Below, in pieces: positions 1 through 6,028 of a stretch of 12,254 nucleotides of DNA. The stretch's first letter is position 1; each line of letters begins with the position of its first letter. Both the position numbers and the translations under genes were made by a program. Origin of the DNA: an uncultured Ruminococcus sp. Its GTDB lineage: Bacteria > Bacillota > Clostridia > Oscillospirales > CAG-272. The notes beneath the pieces were generated by a model. That model made no database searches, was not told the origin of the DNA, and saw only the letters and a program-made list of their open reading frames with translations. Location: NCBI GenBank assembly GCA_902797125.1, contig CADBRS010000004.1, positions 1 through 12,254 on the forward strand, given 5' to 3'.

Positions 1-51
1 CCGACCGTTCCGCTGATCCGGGTCAGGGAAGTCGCCGGGGGTTTGTCATGA
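1..51 (+). CDS. C-terminal end of an unidentified upstream gene (partial)
   Basis: The frame starting at base 1 is open for 16 codons and ends at the TGA at 49-51; the tail reads PTVPLIRVREVAGGLS. Its stop overlaps the ATG of the next gene as ATGA (48-51), the usual signature of translationally coupled genes in one operon. The G-rich stretch just before it (about 36-41) would serve as the ribosome binding site of the following gene while lying inside this coding sequence. Too little is present to name a family. The call rests on the overlap and open frame only, so a non-coding reading remains possible. Confidence 0.45.
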   Translation, partial: PTVPLIRVREVAGGLS

Positions 52-845
52 ACAAGAATCAAAGGATCATTCTGATCGGGTTGTCAGCTGTCGAGATCGC
101 TTTGCTTTTGCTGGTGACCTTTGTCAAACCCTTTCAGTTCATGGGTGAACCCATGTCTCAGCTCACCGGCATCCTGTTAACCAGAGCTGCGGGCGGGGTC
201 TTGTTCGCGTATCTCATCTATTTGATGAGCATTCCCGTGCTGAAGCCTTTCCGGATGCTGAGCGGCGTTCGCTGGCCGGATCTGATCCTTCCTTGCGTGA
301 TCGTTCTGAACAATTTTCCTTTCGAAGCACTGATTCGGGGAGAAGGCGGACTGAACCAGCCTTGGTATGTGATCGTCGTCCTCGCACTGGAGTGCCTGTG
401 TATCGGATTTTTCGAGGAAACGGCCTTCCGGGGCTTCTTCATGGTCATGATGCTCAGAAAGTATCATGCCGATAAGAAGCAGGTCTGCCTGGTCGTTTTG
501 CTCTCGTCCATCCTGTTCGGTCTGGTTCATTTGCTCAATCTGCTGGAAGGGGCCGGATCCTTCCTGTCCACGATCCAGCAGGTAGGCTATTCCATGCTCG
601 TAGGGGCCATGTGTGCCGTCGTGTTGCTGATCACGGGGAACATCTGGTATTCCGTTTTGCTGCACGGCCTTTTCGATTTCTGCGGTATGCTGTTGCCCAC
701 GGCAGGCTACGGGACGTGGTTTTATCCGATCACCATCGGAATCACCGTCGCGCTGGCGGCAGGCACCGGGATCTATCTGGTCATCCGGCTGATCCGGATG
801 GATATGTCGCATATCGAAAAAACGCTTTTTGATCTCGATCCTTAG
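48..845 (+). CDS. CPBP-family intramembrane metalloprotease (CAAX protease/bacteriocin-processing type)
   Basis: A 265-residue polytopic membrane protein with about seven or eight hydrophobic segments. It carries the hallmarks of the CPBP (Abi, type II CAAX prenyl endopeptidase-like) family: motif 1 EETAFRG at residues 123-129 (glutamate pair E123/E124 and R128), motif 2 F157-x3-H161 (FGLVH) and motif 3 HGLFDF at 206-211 (H206, D210). These Glu and His residues are the predicted catalytic or metal-site residues within the membrane. In bacteria, members process peptides or confer bacteriocin immunity, but the substrate here is unknown. The start at 48 overlaps the stop of the upstream frame (ATGA). 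The gene lies 11 bp before the TmcAL gene, whose ribosome binding site overlaps this gene's stop region, so the two are probably co-transcribed. A shared function with TmcAL is not implied. Family call is firm; role is not. Confidence 0.9.
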   Translation: MNKNQRIILIGLSAVEIALLLLVTFVKPFQFMGEPMSQLTGILLTRAAGGVLFAYLIYLMSIPVLKPFRMLSGVRWPDLILPCVIVLNNFPFEALIRGEGGLNQPWYVIVVLALECLCIGFFEETAFRGFFMVMMLRKYHADKKQVCLVVLLSSILFGLVHLLNLLEGAGSFLSTIQQVGYSMLVGAMCAVVLLITGNIWYSVLLHGLFDFCGMLLPTAGYGTWFYPITIGITVALAAGTGIYLVIRLIRMDMSHIEKTLFDLDP

Positions 846-856
846 GAGGAACAGCT

Positions 857-2026
857 ATGATTTGTGTCGGTACAGTCGCCGAATTCAATCCATTCCACCT
901 GGGACACCAAGTTTTGATCGATCAAATGAGAAAAAGAGCCGGTAAAGAGGGGATCGTGATCTGCGTGATGAGCGGTCACGTGACACAGAGAGCTCTCTTT
1001 CCGGTTACGGATAAATATACCCGCGCCGAAATGGCCTTGCGCTCAGGGGCAGATCTGGTTCTGGAACTGCCTTTTCCGCAATGCGCCTCCAATGCGCGGG
1101 CTTTTGCTTTGGCCGGAGTCCGGATCCTATGCAGCATGAAAACGGACCTTATGCTTTTCGGTTCCGAATGCGGAGATCCGGACCTTCTTTCCCATGTGAC
1201 GGACATGACGAAGAATGAAAAGACCGTACGGACAGAAGATGAAGATAATCTTGGTGATCCGGCTCTTTTTGCCAGGTCTGTCCAAGCGCTGGGTATCCGC
1301 GAACTCGGACCTAATGACAGATTAGGCATCGCCTACATGAGGGCTGCGAAAGATGACGGACTGGAACTGTCTTTCGACACGGTCCTCAGACCGGCTGTTT
1401 CCGATCTGGCACCATCCGCATCCGACTTGCGCAAACGCATTCTTGCTGGGGATGATTCTTTTCAGGCTCTCCTTCCGGAAGTGGTTCTGGACATTTGGAA
1501 CAGGGCAGAGGCCGAGGGACGGGTTTTGAGCCCGGATCACCTGCAAAGACTGCATGACTACGTCTGGATGACCTATCGGTCCCCGGATACGGGTCGCCTC
1601 GACACATACGGGATGTGCGGAGGGTTGAACCACCGGATCTTCAAAAAAGCCAACGAGGCCCCGGATTCGGATGCATTCTTCACCTCTTTAAAGACCAAAC
1701 GCTACACGGACGCCCATCTCAGGCGCGTGCTGCTGTTCGGTCTGACCGGCGTGTCCCGTGAAGACACAGAAAAAAAGCCCCGGTATACGATCCTACTCGG
1801 AGCTTCTGAAGCGGGAAAAACATATCTGTCTTCGTTAAGAAAAGCGGAATTGGATATACCGGTGCTCACCAAGCCGTCAGACGTCCCGGATTCCGAAGCA
1901 GCCGGCAGGCAGAAACATCTTTCAGAGGAACTGGACAAACTGTTCACCACTTGTCTCGTCAAAGCGCTTCCGTCCGGCCGATTCATCCGTGAAAGTCCCG
2001 TGCTGCCGGACAATCGTCAGCCGTAA
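857..2026 (+). CDS. tmcAL: tRNA(Met) cytidine acetate ligase (YlbM family)
   Basis: A 389-residue protein of the TmcAL/YlbM family. In Bacillus subtilis, TmcAL uses ATP and acetate to form N4-acetylcytidine at wobble position 34 of elongator tRNA(Met), via an acetyl-adenylate. The N-terminus shows the nucleotidyltransferase nucleotide-binding signature, GTVAEFNPFHLGH, with the HxGH motif at residues 14-17. Family blocks follow: MSGHVTQRA (38-46), the GADLVLELPF stretch (64-73), FGSE (101-104), the GPNDRLGIAYM segment (151-161) and a SASDLRKRI segment (187-195) matching the second nucleotide-binding motif (SATxIR in relatives). The length is slightly under the roughly 400-415 residues usual for the family. 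An AGGAGG at 844-849, overlapping the preceding stop codon, sits 7 bases before the ATG and fixes the start. The last 10 bases overlap the convergent hydrolase gene, and no terminator hairpin is visible at this end. Confidence 0.93.
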   Translation: MICVGTVAEFNPFHLGHQVLIDQMRKRAGKEGIVICVMSGHVTQRALFPVTDKYTRAEMALRSGADLVLELPFPQCASNARAFALAGVRILCSMKTDLMLFGSECGDPDLLSHVTDMTKNEKTVRTEDEDNLGDPALFARSVQALGIRELGPNDRLGIAYMRAAKDDGLELSFDTVLRPAVSDLAPSASDLRKRILAGDDSFQALLPEVVLDIWNRAEAEGRVLSPDHLQRLHDYVWMTYRSPDTGRLDTYGMCGGLNHRIFKKANEAPDSDAFFTSLKTKRYTDAHLRRVLLFGLTGVSREDTEKKPRYTILLGASEAGKTYLSSLRKAELDIPVLTKPSDVPDSEAAGRQKHLSEELDKLFTTCLVKALPSGRFIRESPVLPDNRQP

Positions 2027-2754
2027 TACTTTGAGGCGAAATCGATCATGGGACCGAGATCATCCAGCCCGTGCGGATGATGGCCGCAGTCCTTTTTCAG
2101 GAACGTGACGATCGGTGCGCCTGCCGCCTTATATTTTTGTTCAAGAATAGACCCGTTTTCCGAAAACGGAACGCCCGTGTCCTTGTCACCGCAGATGAGA
2201 AGGACCGGGATTTTTTTGTCCAGAAAGCGGTCGACAAGATCGATCGGATGCTCCCTGAAGTTGACAAGGCTCTGCACGGTCAGGCCGGTGGCCCGGACGA
2301 ATTCTTCGTAGACTGCCTCGTCTCTCGAACCGGTCGAAACCGCGCACGGGCAGCTCAGATAGTTTAGGACCGGTGCGTCCAGATACATCGCGCCGACCAG
2401 GTCCGGGTACCGACCGGCCAGACAGACGGCTTCGGCCCCGCCGCAGCTCATCCCCACAGGCATGCATCGTTGGGCCAGGCCGAAGTGGTCCGTCAAAAAA
2501 CGGCAGAAGGCGGCCTGCAGGTCGGTATCCTCTTTCGTGGCCCACCGGGTCGCGTTCTGAACATAAGCCAGATGATAACCTCTTTGCAGCATGGCCAGTT
2601 CGAAAGCGGGGAAAGCACCGAAGTATTCTGTTTTAAAGAGCCACTTTTTGTCTGCGCGGGGTTCTTGCGGAAGGATCAGCAGGGCATCGTGACCCTGAAA
2701 TGAAAAATCCAGTCTCTCGAAACCGTTCCATTCGGTATGTTGGATGTTCATCAT
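2017..2754 (-). CDS. alpha/beta hydrolase, third gene of the glycyl radical enzyme operon
   Basis: A 245-residue cytoplasmic protein with no signal peptide and an alpha/beta hydrolase fold pattern. The nucleophile elbow is GMSCGG (101-106, Ser103). The predicted acid is Asp192 in GDKDTGVP (189-196), and the predicted catalytic His is His225 in CGHHPHG. The region around GMS-x-GG and YLDAPV resembles hydrolases often found in carbohydrate-utilisation loci, usually annotated only as alpha/beta hydrolase, so an esterase or similar role is plausible but the substrate is unknown. It starts 9 bp after the stop of the glycyl radical enzyme gene, in the same direction. Two tandem ATGs (2754 and 2751) are available. 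No convincing Shine-Dalgarno sequence precedes them, which suggests translation coupled to the upstream gene. Its 3' end overlaps the TmcAL gene by 10 bp in convergent orientation. Confidence 0.85.
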   Translation of the reverse strand: MMNIQHTEWNGFERLDFSFQGHDALLILPQEPRADKKWLFKTEYFGAFPAFELAMLQRGYHLAYVQNATRWATKEDTDLQAAFCRFLTDHFGLAQRCMPVGMSCGGAEAVCLAGRYPDLVGAMYLDAPVLNYLSCPCAVSTGSRDEAVYEEFVRATGLTVQSLVNFREHPIDLVDRFLDKKIPVLLICGDKDTGVPFSENGSILEQKYKAAGAPIVTFLKKDCGHHPHGLDDLGPMIDFASKYYG

Positions 2755-2763
2755 ATGACAAGA

Positions 2764-4950
2764 TCAACTTTGAGTTTTGGAAAGGAAACGGTCGACGATC
2801 TGCTGCCGGTAATCTTTGGACAGGGAAGCGAAGAAAGCGGAATAGCCGGTGACGCGGACCAGCAGATCTGGGTGGGTGGACGGATCTGCATGTGCTTCCA
2901 GCAAGATCTCCTTGGTCAGGCAGTTCAGATTGATCAGAGTTCCGCCCCGGTGGTTATGCGTATGGATCAGAGCCATCAGGGCTTCGATACCGCCTTCTTT
3001 GCGAACCATATCCACGTCTATATCCAGATGAAGCGGCGCGGAGTTTCCGAATCCCGGCTGAGCGATCGCGACGGCGTTCGCTTTCAGGGACGGAGAGAAG
3101 GTGTTCAGACCCTGCGCAAATCCCGGATCGGGCTCGTTGGAGTGGGATATCGGTTCGAAATTGCGCCGGCCGTTCGGCGTGGCTGGCAGTCTGGAGCCGT
3201 ATTCGCCGATAGCTCCGTGGGAAAAGAGACCGGGAATGATGGTCAGGTGATGTTTCGGAGTTCCTTCGTGACGGCAGGCGTCGACGAAGCAGTCACGGAT
3301 CCGGAGCGCCCATTTTTCGGCGGGACTGTCCGGAGAACCGAACCGCTTGATGTTTTTCATCATGAGCCGGATGTCTTCGAAGCCTTCATAGTTGCGGTCG
3401 AGCACTTCGAAAAGCTGATCCCAGGTGATGCGGCCTTCCTGTTCGATCCGCTGCTCGATGGCAGCGAACGAATCTGCACAGGTCGCCAAAGCGATCCCGT
3501 CGATGTTGAAGTTCAGGATATCCACACCGCCTTCGCTGCAGTTCAGCCCCCGTTCGATCGGGCCGTGCATGAAGAGGTTGTATACGACCTCGGGACGGTC
3601 GCGCCCCATGATCTCATAATGGCGGTCGTACCCGATCTTGATGGAATCGACGATGATCCCGACGTGTTTGCAAAAGAGTTCGAAAAGCCTCTCTGTGGAC
3701 CGTTCGCTCTCTTTCCGGATATCCTGGAGCGCCCAGTACAAAGCAAAGCCCATATTGGCCCGGGTCACATCCTGAAGCGGATATTCGTGTCCGCATATGC
3801 AGCACCAGTTGCAGCCGACCTTGATCCGCTGGCGGGCCAGCCCCTCCGGGTAACCGTTTCGGGTGTAGCCCTGTTCGATCCCGATGTTGCAGGAATAATC
3901 CACTCCGGTTCCGTCCTCGATCGTGTATTCGAGGGAGCGGCGGAGCAATGTTTCATTCAGTTTGTCGCTGACGCGGATTGCGATATTGACAGGGATCTTG
4001 ATCGCGTGCATGGCGTCCAGCACGATGAAACTCATGCGGGAGGTCATATCTCTGGATCCGTCCGGGGTGAGCCCCGCGATCTGCGAATAGTGCGTGTCGT
4101 TGAAGAAGAGGCTTGCGATACACCAGACGGCCTGCTCGTCCGTCAGGATGCCTGCTTGGGTGTCGCGCTCGTAGTAGGGCCGCAGTTTTTCGTCAAGCTG
4201 GTCCAGAGCGCCGCCAACGTAGTACATGCGGTCCACAGACTGGAAATGTGCCAGAAACTGACAGGCCTCCCGGAACGTGCGCGGAGGATTGTCGACGAGC
4301 CACTCGTTCATGTCCGCGATCTCAGAAAGATTTTTCGCCGTATCGGGGTCGCTTTCCCGTTCCGCCATCTCGCGGGCATGGCGCGCGATCCTCCGAACCC
4401 ACGCCTGAATGCCCAGCACCAGATCTTCTTCGCCGTCATAGAAAGCCGGATCCTGCGGGTCGTTGAGGGCTCTGTATTTGCGGAGCTTTTGCAGGATGCC
4501 GCCCCAGCCCAGTTCCAGTCCGATATTGATGTCTCCGGCAGTGTGATTCATCCCCGTGAAGCCAGGGTATGTGTGATATTTGTGCCAGCATTCGCGCACG
4601 TCTGCTGGCACGTTGTCCTCATCCGGAATATGGATCGGACAGGTGTCTGTCAGCTGACCGATCCAGGCGCCGCCCAGAGCGCTGGCAGGGTTGACGTACT
4701 GCGGGATCTCTTCCAGATACTTTCTGAAATTTTTACAAATGGCGCGGTAACCGAAAACTTTTCCGGAGGGATCCTCGATGATCGGCTCGAAACGGTAGTC
4801 CGGAAAATAGACGAATCCCCAGTCATCAAAATCCAGATGATCGAAGACTTTCATCTTGATATTGTTGATTTCAAGTTTGTCCGCATGAAGTTTATCGATC
4901 CGGCTGCGGTACAGCGGAGAGAGAACAACCTTTGACGTGTCGAGTGACAT
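2764..4950 (-). CDS. Pyruvate-formate-lyase-like glycyl radical enzyme of unknown reaction
   Basis: A 728-residue glycyl radical enzyme (GRE). The C-terminal radical loop is RVTGYSAFF with Gly702 as predicted radical carrier, followed by the normal tail. A TPNGR motif (591-595) and an FNIDGIALAT-CADS segment (481-494) also fit the PFL/GRE fold. The thiyl-cysteine region reads KVGCNWCCICGHEYPL: Cys380 is the most likely catalytic cysteine, with further cysteines at 383, 384 and 386. Glycerol or diol dehydratase, choline TMA-lyase and hydroxyphenylacetate decarboxylase carry GCxE here, and pyruvate formate-lyase has adjacent cysteines in a different context, so this protein should not be named pyruvate formate-lyase. 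The start at 4950 is chosen because GGAGG lies 5 bases upstream (4956-4960, minus strand) and just clears the activase stop. An in-frame start at 5223 would lie inside the activase gene. The dedicated activase is immediately upstream and a hydrolase follows 9 bp downstream. Cytoplasmic and oxygen-sensitive by family. Confidence 0.9.
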   Translation of the reverse strand: MSLDTSKVVLSPLYRSRIDKLHADKLEINNIKMKVFDHLDFDDWGFVYFPDYRFEPIIEDPSGKVFGYRAICKNFRKYLEEIPQYVNPASALGGAWIGQLTDTCPIHIPDEDNVPADVRECWHKYHTYPGFTGMNHTAGDINIGLELGWGGILQKLRKYRALNDPQDPAFYDGEEDLVLGIQAWVRRIARHAREMAERESDPDTAKNLSEIADMNEWLVDNPPRTFREACQFLAHFQSVDRMYYVGGALDQLDEKLRPYYERDTQAGILTDEQAVWCIASLFFNDTHYSQIAGLTPDGSRDMTSRMSFIVLDAMHAIKIPVNIAIRVSDKLNETLLRRSLEYTIEDGTGVDYSCNIGIEQGYTRNGYPEGLARQRIKVGCNWCCICGHEYPLQDVTRANMGFALYWALQDIRKESERSTERLFELFCKHVGIIVDSIKIGYDRHYEIMGRDRPEVVYNLFMHGPIERGLNCSEGGVDILNFNIDGIALATCADSFAAIEQRIEQEGRITWDQLFEVLDRNYEGFEDIRLMMKNIKRFGSPDSPAEKWALRIRDCFVDACRHEGTPKHHLTIIPGLFSHGAIGEYGSRLPATPNGRRNFEPISHSNEPDPGFAQGLNTFSPSLKANAVAIAQPGFGNSAPLHLDIDVDMVRKEGGIEALMALIHTHNHRGGTLINLNCLTKEILLEAHADPSTHPDLLVRVTGYSAFFASLSKDYRQQIVDRFLSKTQS

Positions 4951-4955
4951 AATGA

Positions 4956-4960
4956 CCTCC
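4956..4960 (-). promoter_or_regulatory. Ribosome binding site deciding the start of the glycyl radical enzyme gene
   Basis: The minus strand reads GGAGG, then TCATT, then ATG at 4950. This perfect Shine-Dalgarno core lies in the 13-bp gap between the activase stop (4964-4966) and the GRE start. It supports the 728-residue product over the longer open frame that reaches into the activase gene. Confidence 0.85.
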
Positions 4961-4963
4961 GAT

Positions 4964-5860
4964 TCAGCTTTTATGAGCATTGAGTCCGAAAGAACGCAGG
5001 ATGGACACTGCCTGCTCCGTTTCTTCGTCTGAGGGAATGGGCTCATCCCGGCAGAGATTGTCCAAGCCCATGGATTCGTATTTGGACAGCCCCAGTCTGT
5101 GATAGGGGAGAAGTTCGATTTTTTCGATGCTGAAATCCCGGAGGATTTCGGCGATATGCGGGATCTCGCTCCCGTTTCGGCTGGGCACGAAGGGAATACG
5201 GACGATGATCCTGGCACCCGCATCCGACAGGAAACGCAGATTGGAAAGGATCAGCTCATTGCCGGCTCCGGTCAGTTCCCGATGGAGCCTTGAATCTGCT
5301 GCCTTGACGTCGTAAAGGAACAGATCGGTATAGGGAAGGACCGCTTCAAAAGCACTCTGCGGCACGTTACCGGCCGTATCGACAGCGGTGTGGATGCCTG
5401 CCTCTTTGCATTTTTTTAATAGTGCGAGCAGAAAATCCGGCTGGGTCATGCACTCGCCGCCCGAAAAAGTCACGCCGCCCGAAGAAGCGTCGTAATAATC
5501 TTTGTCCGAAAGGATCTGGCGCATGACGTAGTCTTCGTCCACGGTCTCTCCGACGCTCCGCAGCGCACCGGCATAGCAGGTGTCCACGCACTTAAAGCAA
5601 GCGACGCATTTGGATCTGTCGAGCACGTGACCATGGCTTTCATCCGAGCGATGGGCGCCTGTCGGGCATACGCTGACGCAGGCCAGGCATCCGATACATG
5701 CGTCCGGATTGAACTCCAGCACGCCTTGCCGTGAAATGGATTCCGGATTGTGGCACCAGATACATCTGAGGGAACAACCCTTGAAAAAAACCGTCGTGCG
5801 GATCCCCGGTCCGTCATGAACGGAGAAACGCTGTATATTGAAAACAGAGCCCTGTTCCAT
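4964..5860 (-). CDS. Glycyl-radical enzyme activating protein (radical SAM, with two ferredoxin-type clusters)
   Basis: A 298-residue radical SAM protein of the PFL-activase family. It would reductively cleave S-adenosylmethionine and abstract hydrogen from the glycine of the partner GRE, here Gly702 of the next gene. The N-terminal IQRFSVHDGPGIRTTVFFKG segment is the family signature. The SAM-cluster motif is C29-x3-C33-x2-C36 (CSLRCIWC). A ferredoxin-like insert follows with two CxxCxxCxxxC motifs: C55/C58/C61/C65 and C85/C88/C91/C95. A GGVTFSGGE segment forms the SAM-binding GGE-type motif. The two extra clusters are typical of activases for non-PFL GREs; the E. coli PFL activase lacks them. 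GGAGG at 5867-5871 (minus strand) is 6 bases before the ATG. This is the first gene of a three-gene operon driven by the promoter at 5890-5918, with 13 bp to the GRE gene. Confidence 0.95.
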   Translation of the reverse strand: MEQGSVFNIQRFSVHDGPGIRTTVFFKGCSLRCIWCHNPESISRQGVLEFNPDACIGCLACVSVCPTGAHRSDESHGHVLDRSKCVACFKCVDTCYAGALRSVGETVDEDYVMRQILSDKDYYDASSGGVTFSGGECMTQPDFLLALLKKCKEAGIHTAVDTAGNVPQSAFEAVLPYTDLFLYDVKAADSRLHRELTGAGNELILSNLRFLSDAGARIIVRIPFVPSRNGSEIPHIAEILRDFSIEKIELLPYHRLGLSKYESMGLDNLCRDEPIPSDEETEQAVSILRSFGLNAHKS

Positions 5861-5875
5861 GACTGTCCTCCGTGA

Positions 5876-5885
5876 TTAGATCTAA
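5876..5885. promoter_or_regulatory. 10-bp perfect palindrome at the activase transcription start (candidate operator)
   Basis: TTAGATCTAA is a perfect palindrome located between the -10 box (5890-5895) and the ribosome binding site (5867-5871) of the activase gene, across the predicted transcription start near 5883. A repressor bound there would block initiation. The site is short, no second copy is seen nearby, and no regulator gene is in the window, so function is inferred from position only. Confidence 0.3.
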
Positions 5886-5889
5886 CTGA

Positions 5890-5918
5890 ATTATGTCATT
5901 TTAGAATGGACATGTCAA
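5890..5918 (-). promoter_or_regulatory. Sigma-A-type promoter of the activase-GRE-hydrolase operon
   Basis: On the minus strand a perfect -35 box TTGACA (5913-5918) is followed after exactly 17 bp by CATAAT (5890-5895), five of six matches to the -10 consensus. Transcription would begin near 5883, about 23 bp before the activase ATG, giving a short leader with a GGAGG site. The surrounding DNA is A+T-rich relative to the genes. Confidence 0.82.
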
Positions 5919-5943
5919 TATCTTTTCGCAAAAAGGAACAGCA

Positions 5944-5972
5944 TTGACAAGGGAAGTGAAACAGACTATAAT
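5944..5972 (+). promoter_or_regulatory. Perfect-consensus sigma-A promoter of the solute-binding lipoprotein gene
   Basis: TTGACA (5944-5949), a 17-bp spacer and TATAAT (5967-5972) match the housekeeping promoter consensus at all twelve positions with ideal spacing. The predicted start is near 5979, leaving a leader of about 50 bases. Such a strong core promoter would usually need repression to be regulated. The -35 boxes of this and the opposing promoter are 25 bp apart. Confidence 0.88.
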
Positions 5973-5985
5973 GAGACTATCTTAA

Positions 5986-6006
5986 AAGAGTGTCACAAGA
6001 GTGACA
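5986..6006. promoter_or_regulatory. Symmetric element just downstream of the lipoprotein promoter (candidate operator or leader hairpin)
   Basis: TGTCAC (5991-5996), AAGA, GTGACA (6001-6006) is a perfect 6-bp inverted repeat with a 4-base loop. The same bases also contain a 7-bp direct repeat, AAGAGTG, at 5986-5992 and 5997-6003 with an 11-bp period, about one helical turn. The element starts about 7 bases after the predicted transcription start, so it could be a repressor operator or a small hairpin in the mRNA leader. It is 16 bp across, not a match to the 17-bp TnrA/GlnR box or to a CcpA cre site. Confidence 0.4.
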
Positions 6007-6028
6007 AACCTCAGACTGGAGTTTTAAA

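Noticed and set aside
2737..4935. A 732-codon open frame on the plus strand, antisense to the glycyl radical enzyme gene
   Set aside because: It is in exact codon register with the GRE gene, so antisense stops would require TTA, CTA or TCA codons in the sense gene, which this organism uses rarely. The translation shows no recognisable family motif, and the GRE gene has clear motifs, a ribosome binding site and an operon context.
2764..4950. Naming the GRE pflB, pflD, cutC or hypD
   Set aside because: The active-site motif GCNWCC fits neither the PFL cysteine pair context nor the GCxE motif of those enzymes, and the companion genes typical of those pathways are absent.
4951..5223. N-terminal extension of the glycyl radical enzyme to an ATG at 5223
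   Set aside because: The extra 91 residues overlap the activase coding sequence in another frame, resemble no GRE N-terminus, and a perfect GGAGG precedes the ATG at 4950.
5991..6006. CcpA cre site or TnrA/GlnR box at the lipoprotein promoter
   Set aside because: The central CG and flanking pattern of a cre site are absent, and the half-sites are separated by one base too few for the TGTNAN7TNACA box. It is kept only as an element of unknown type.
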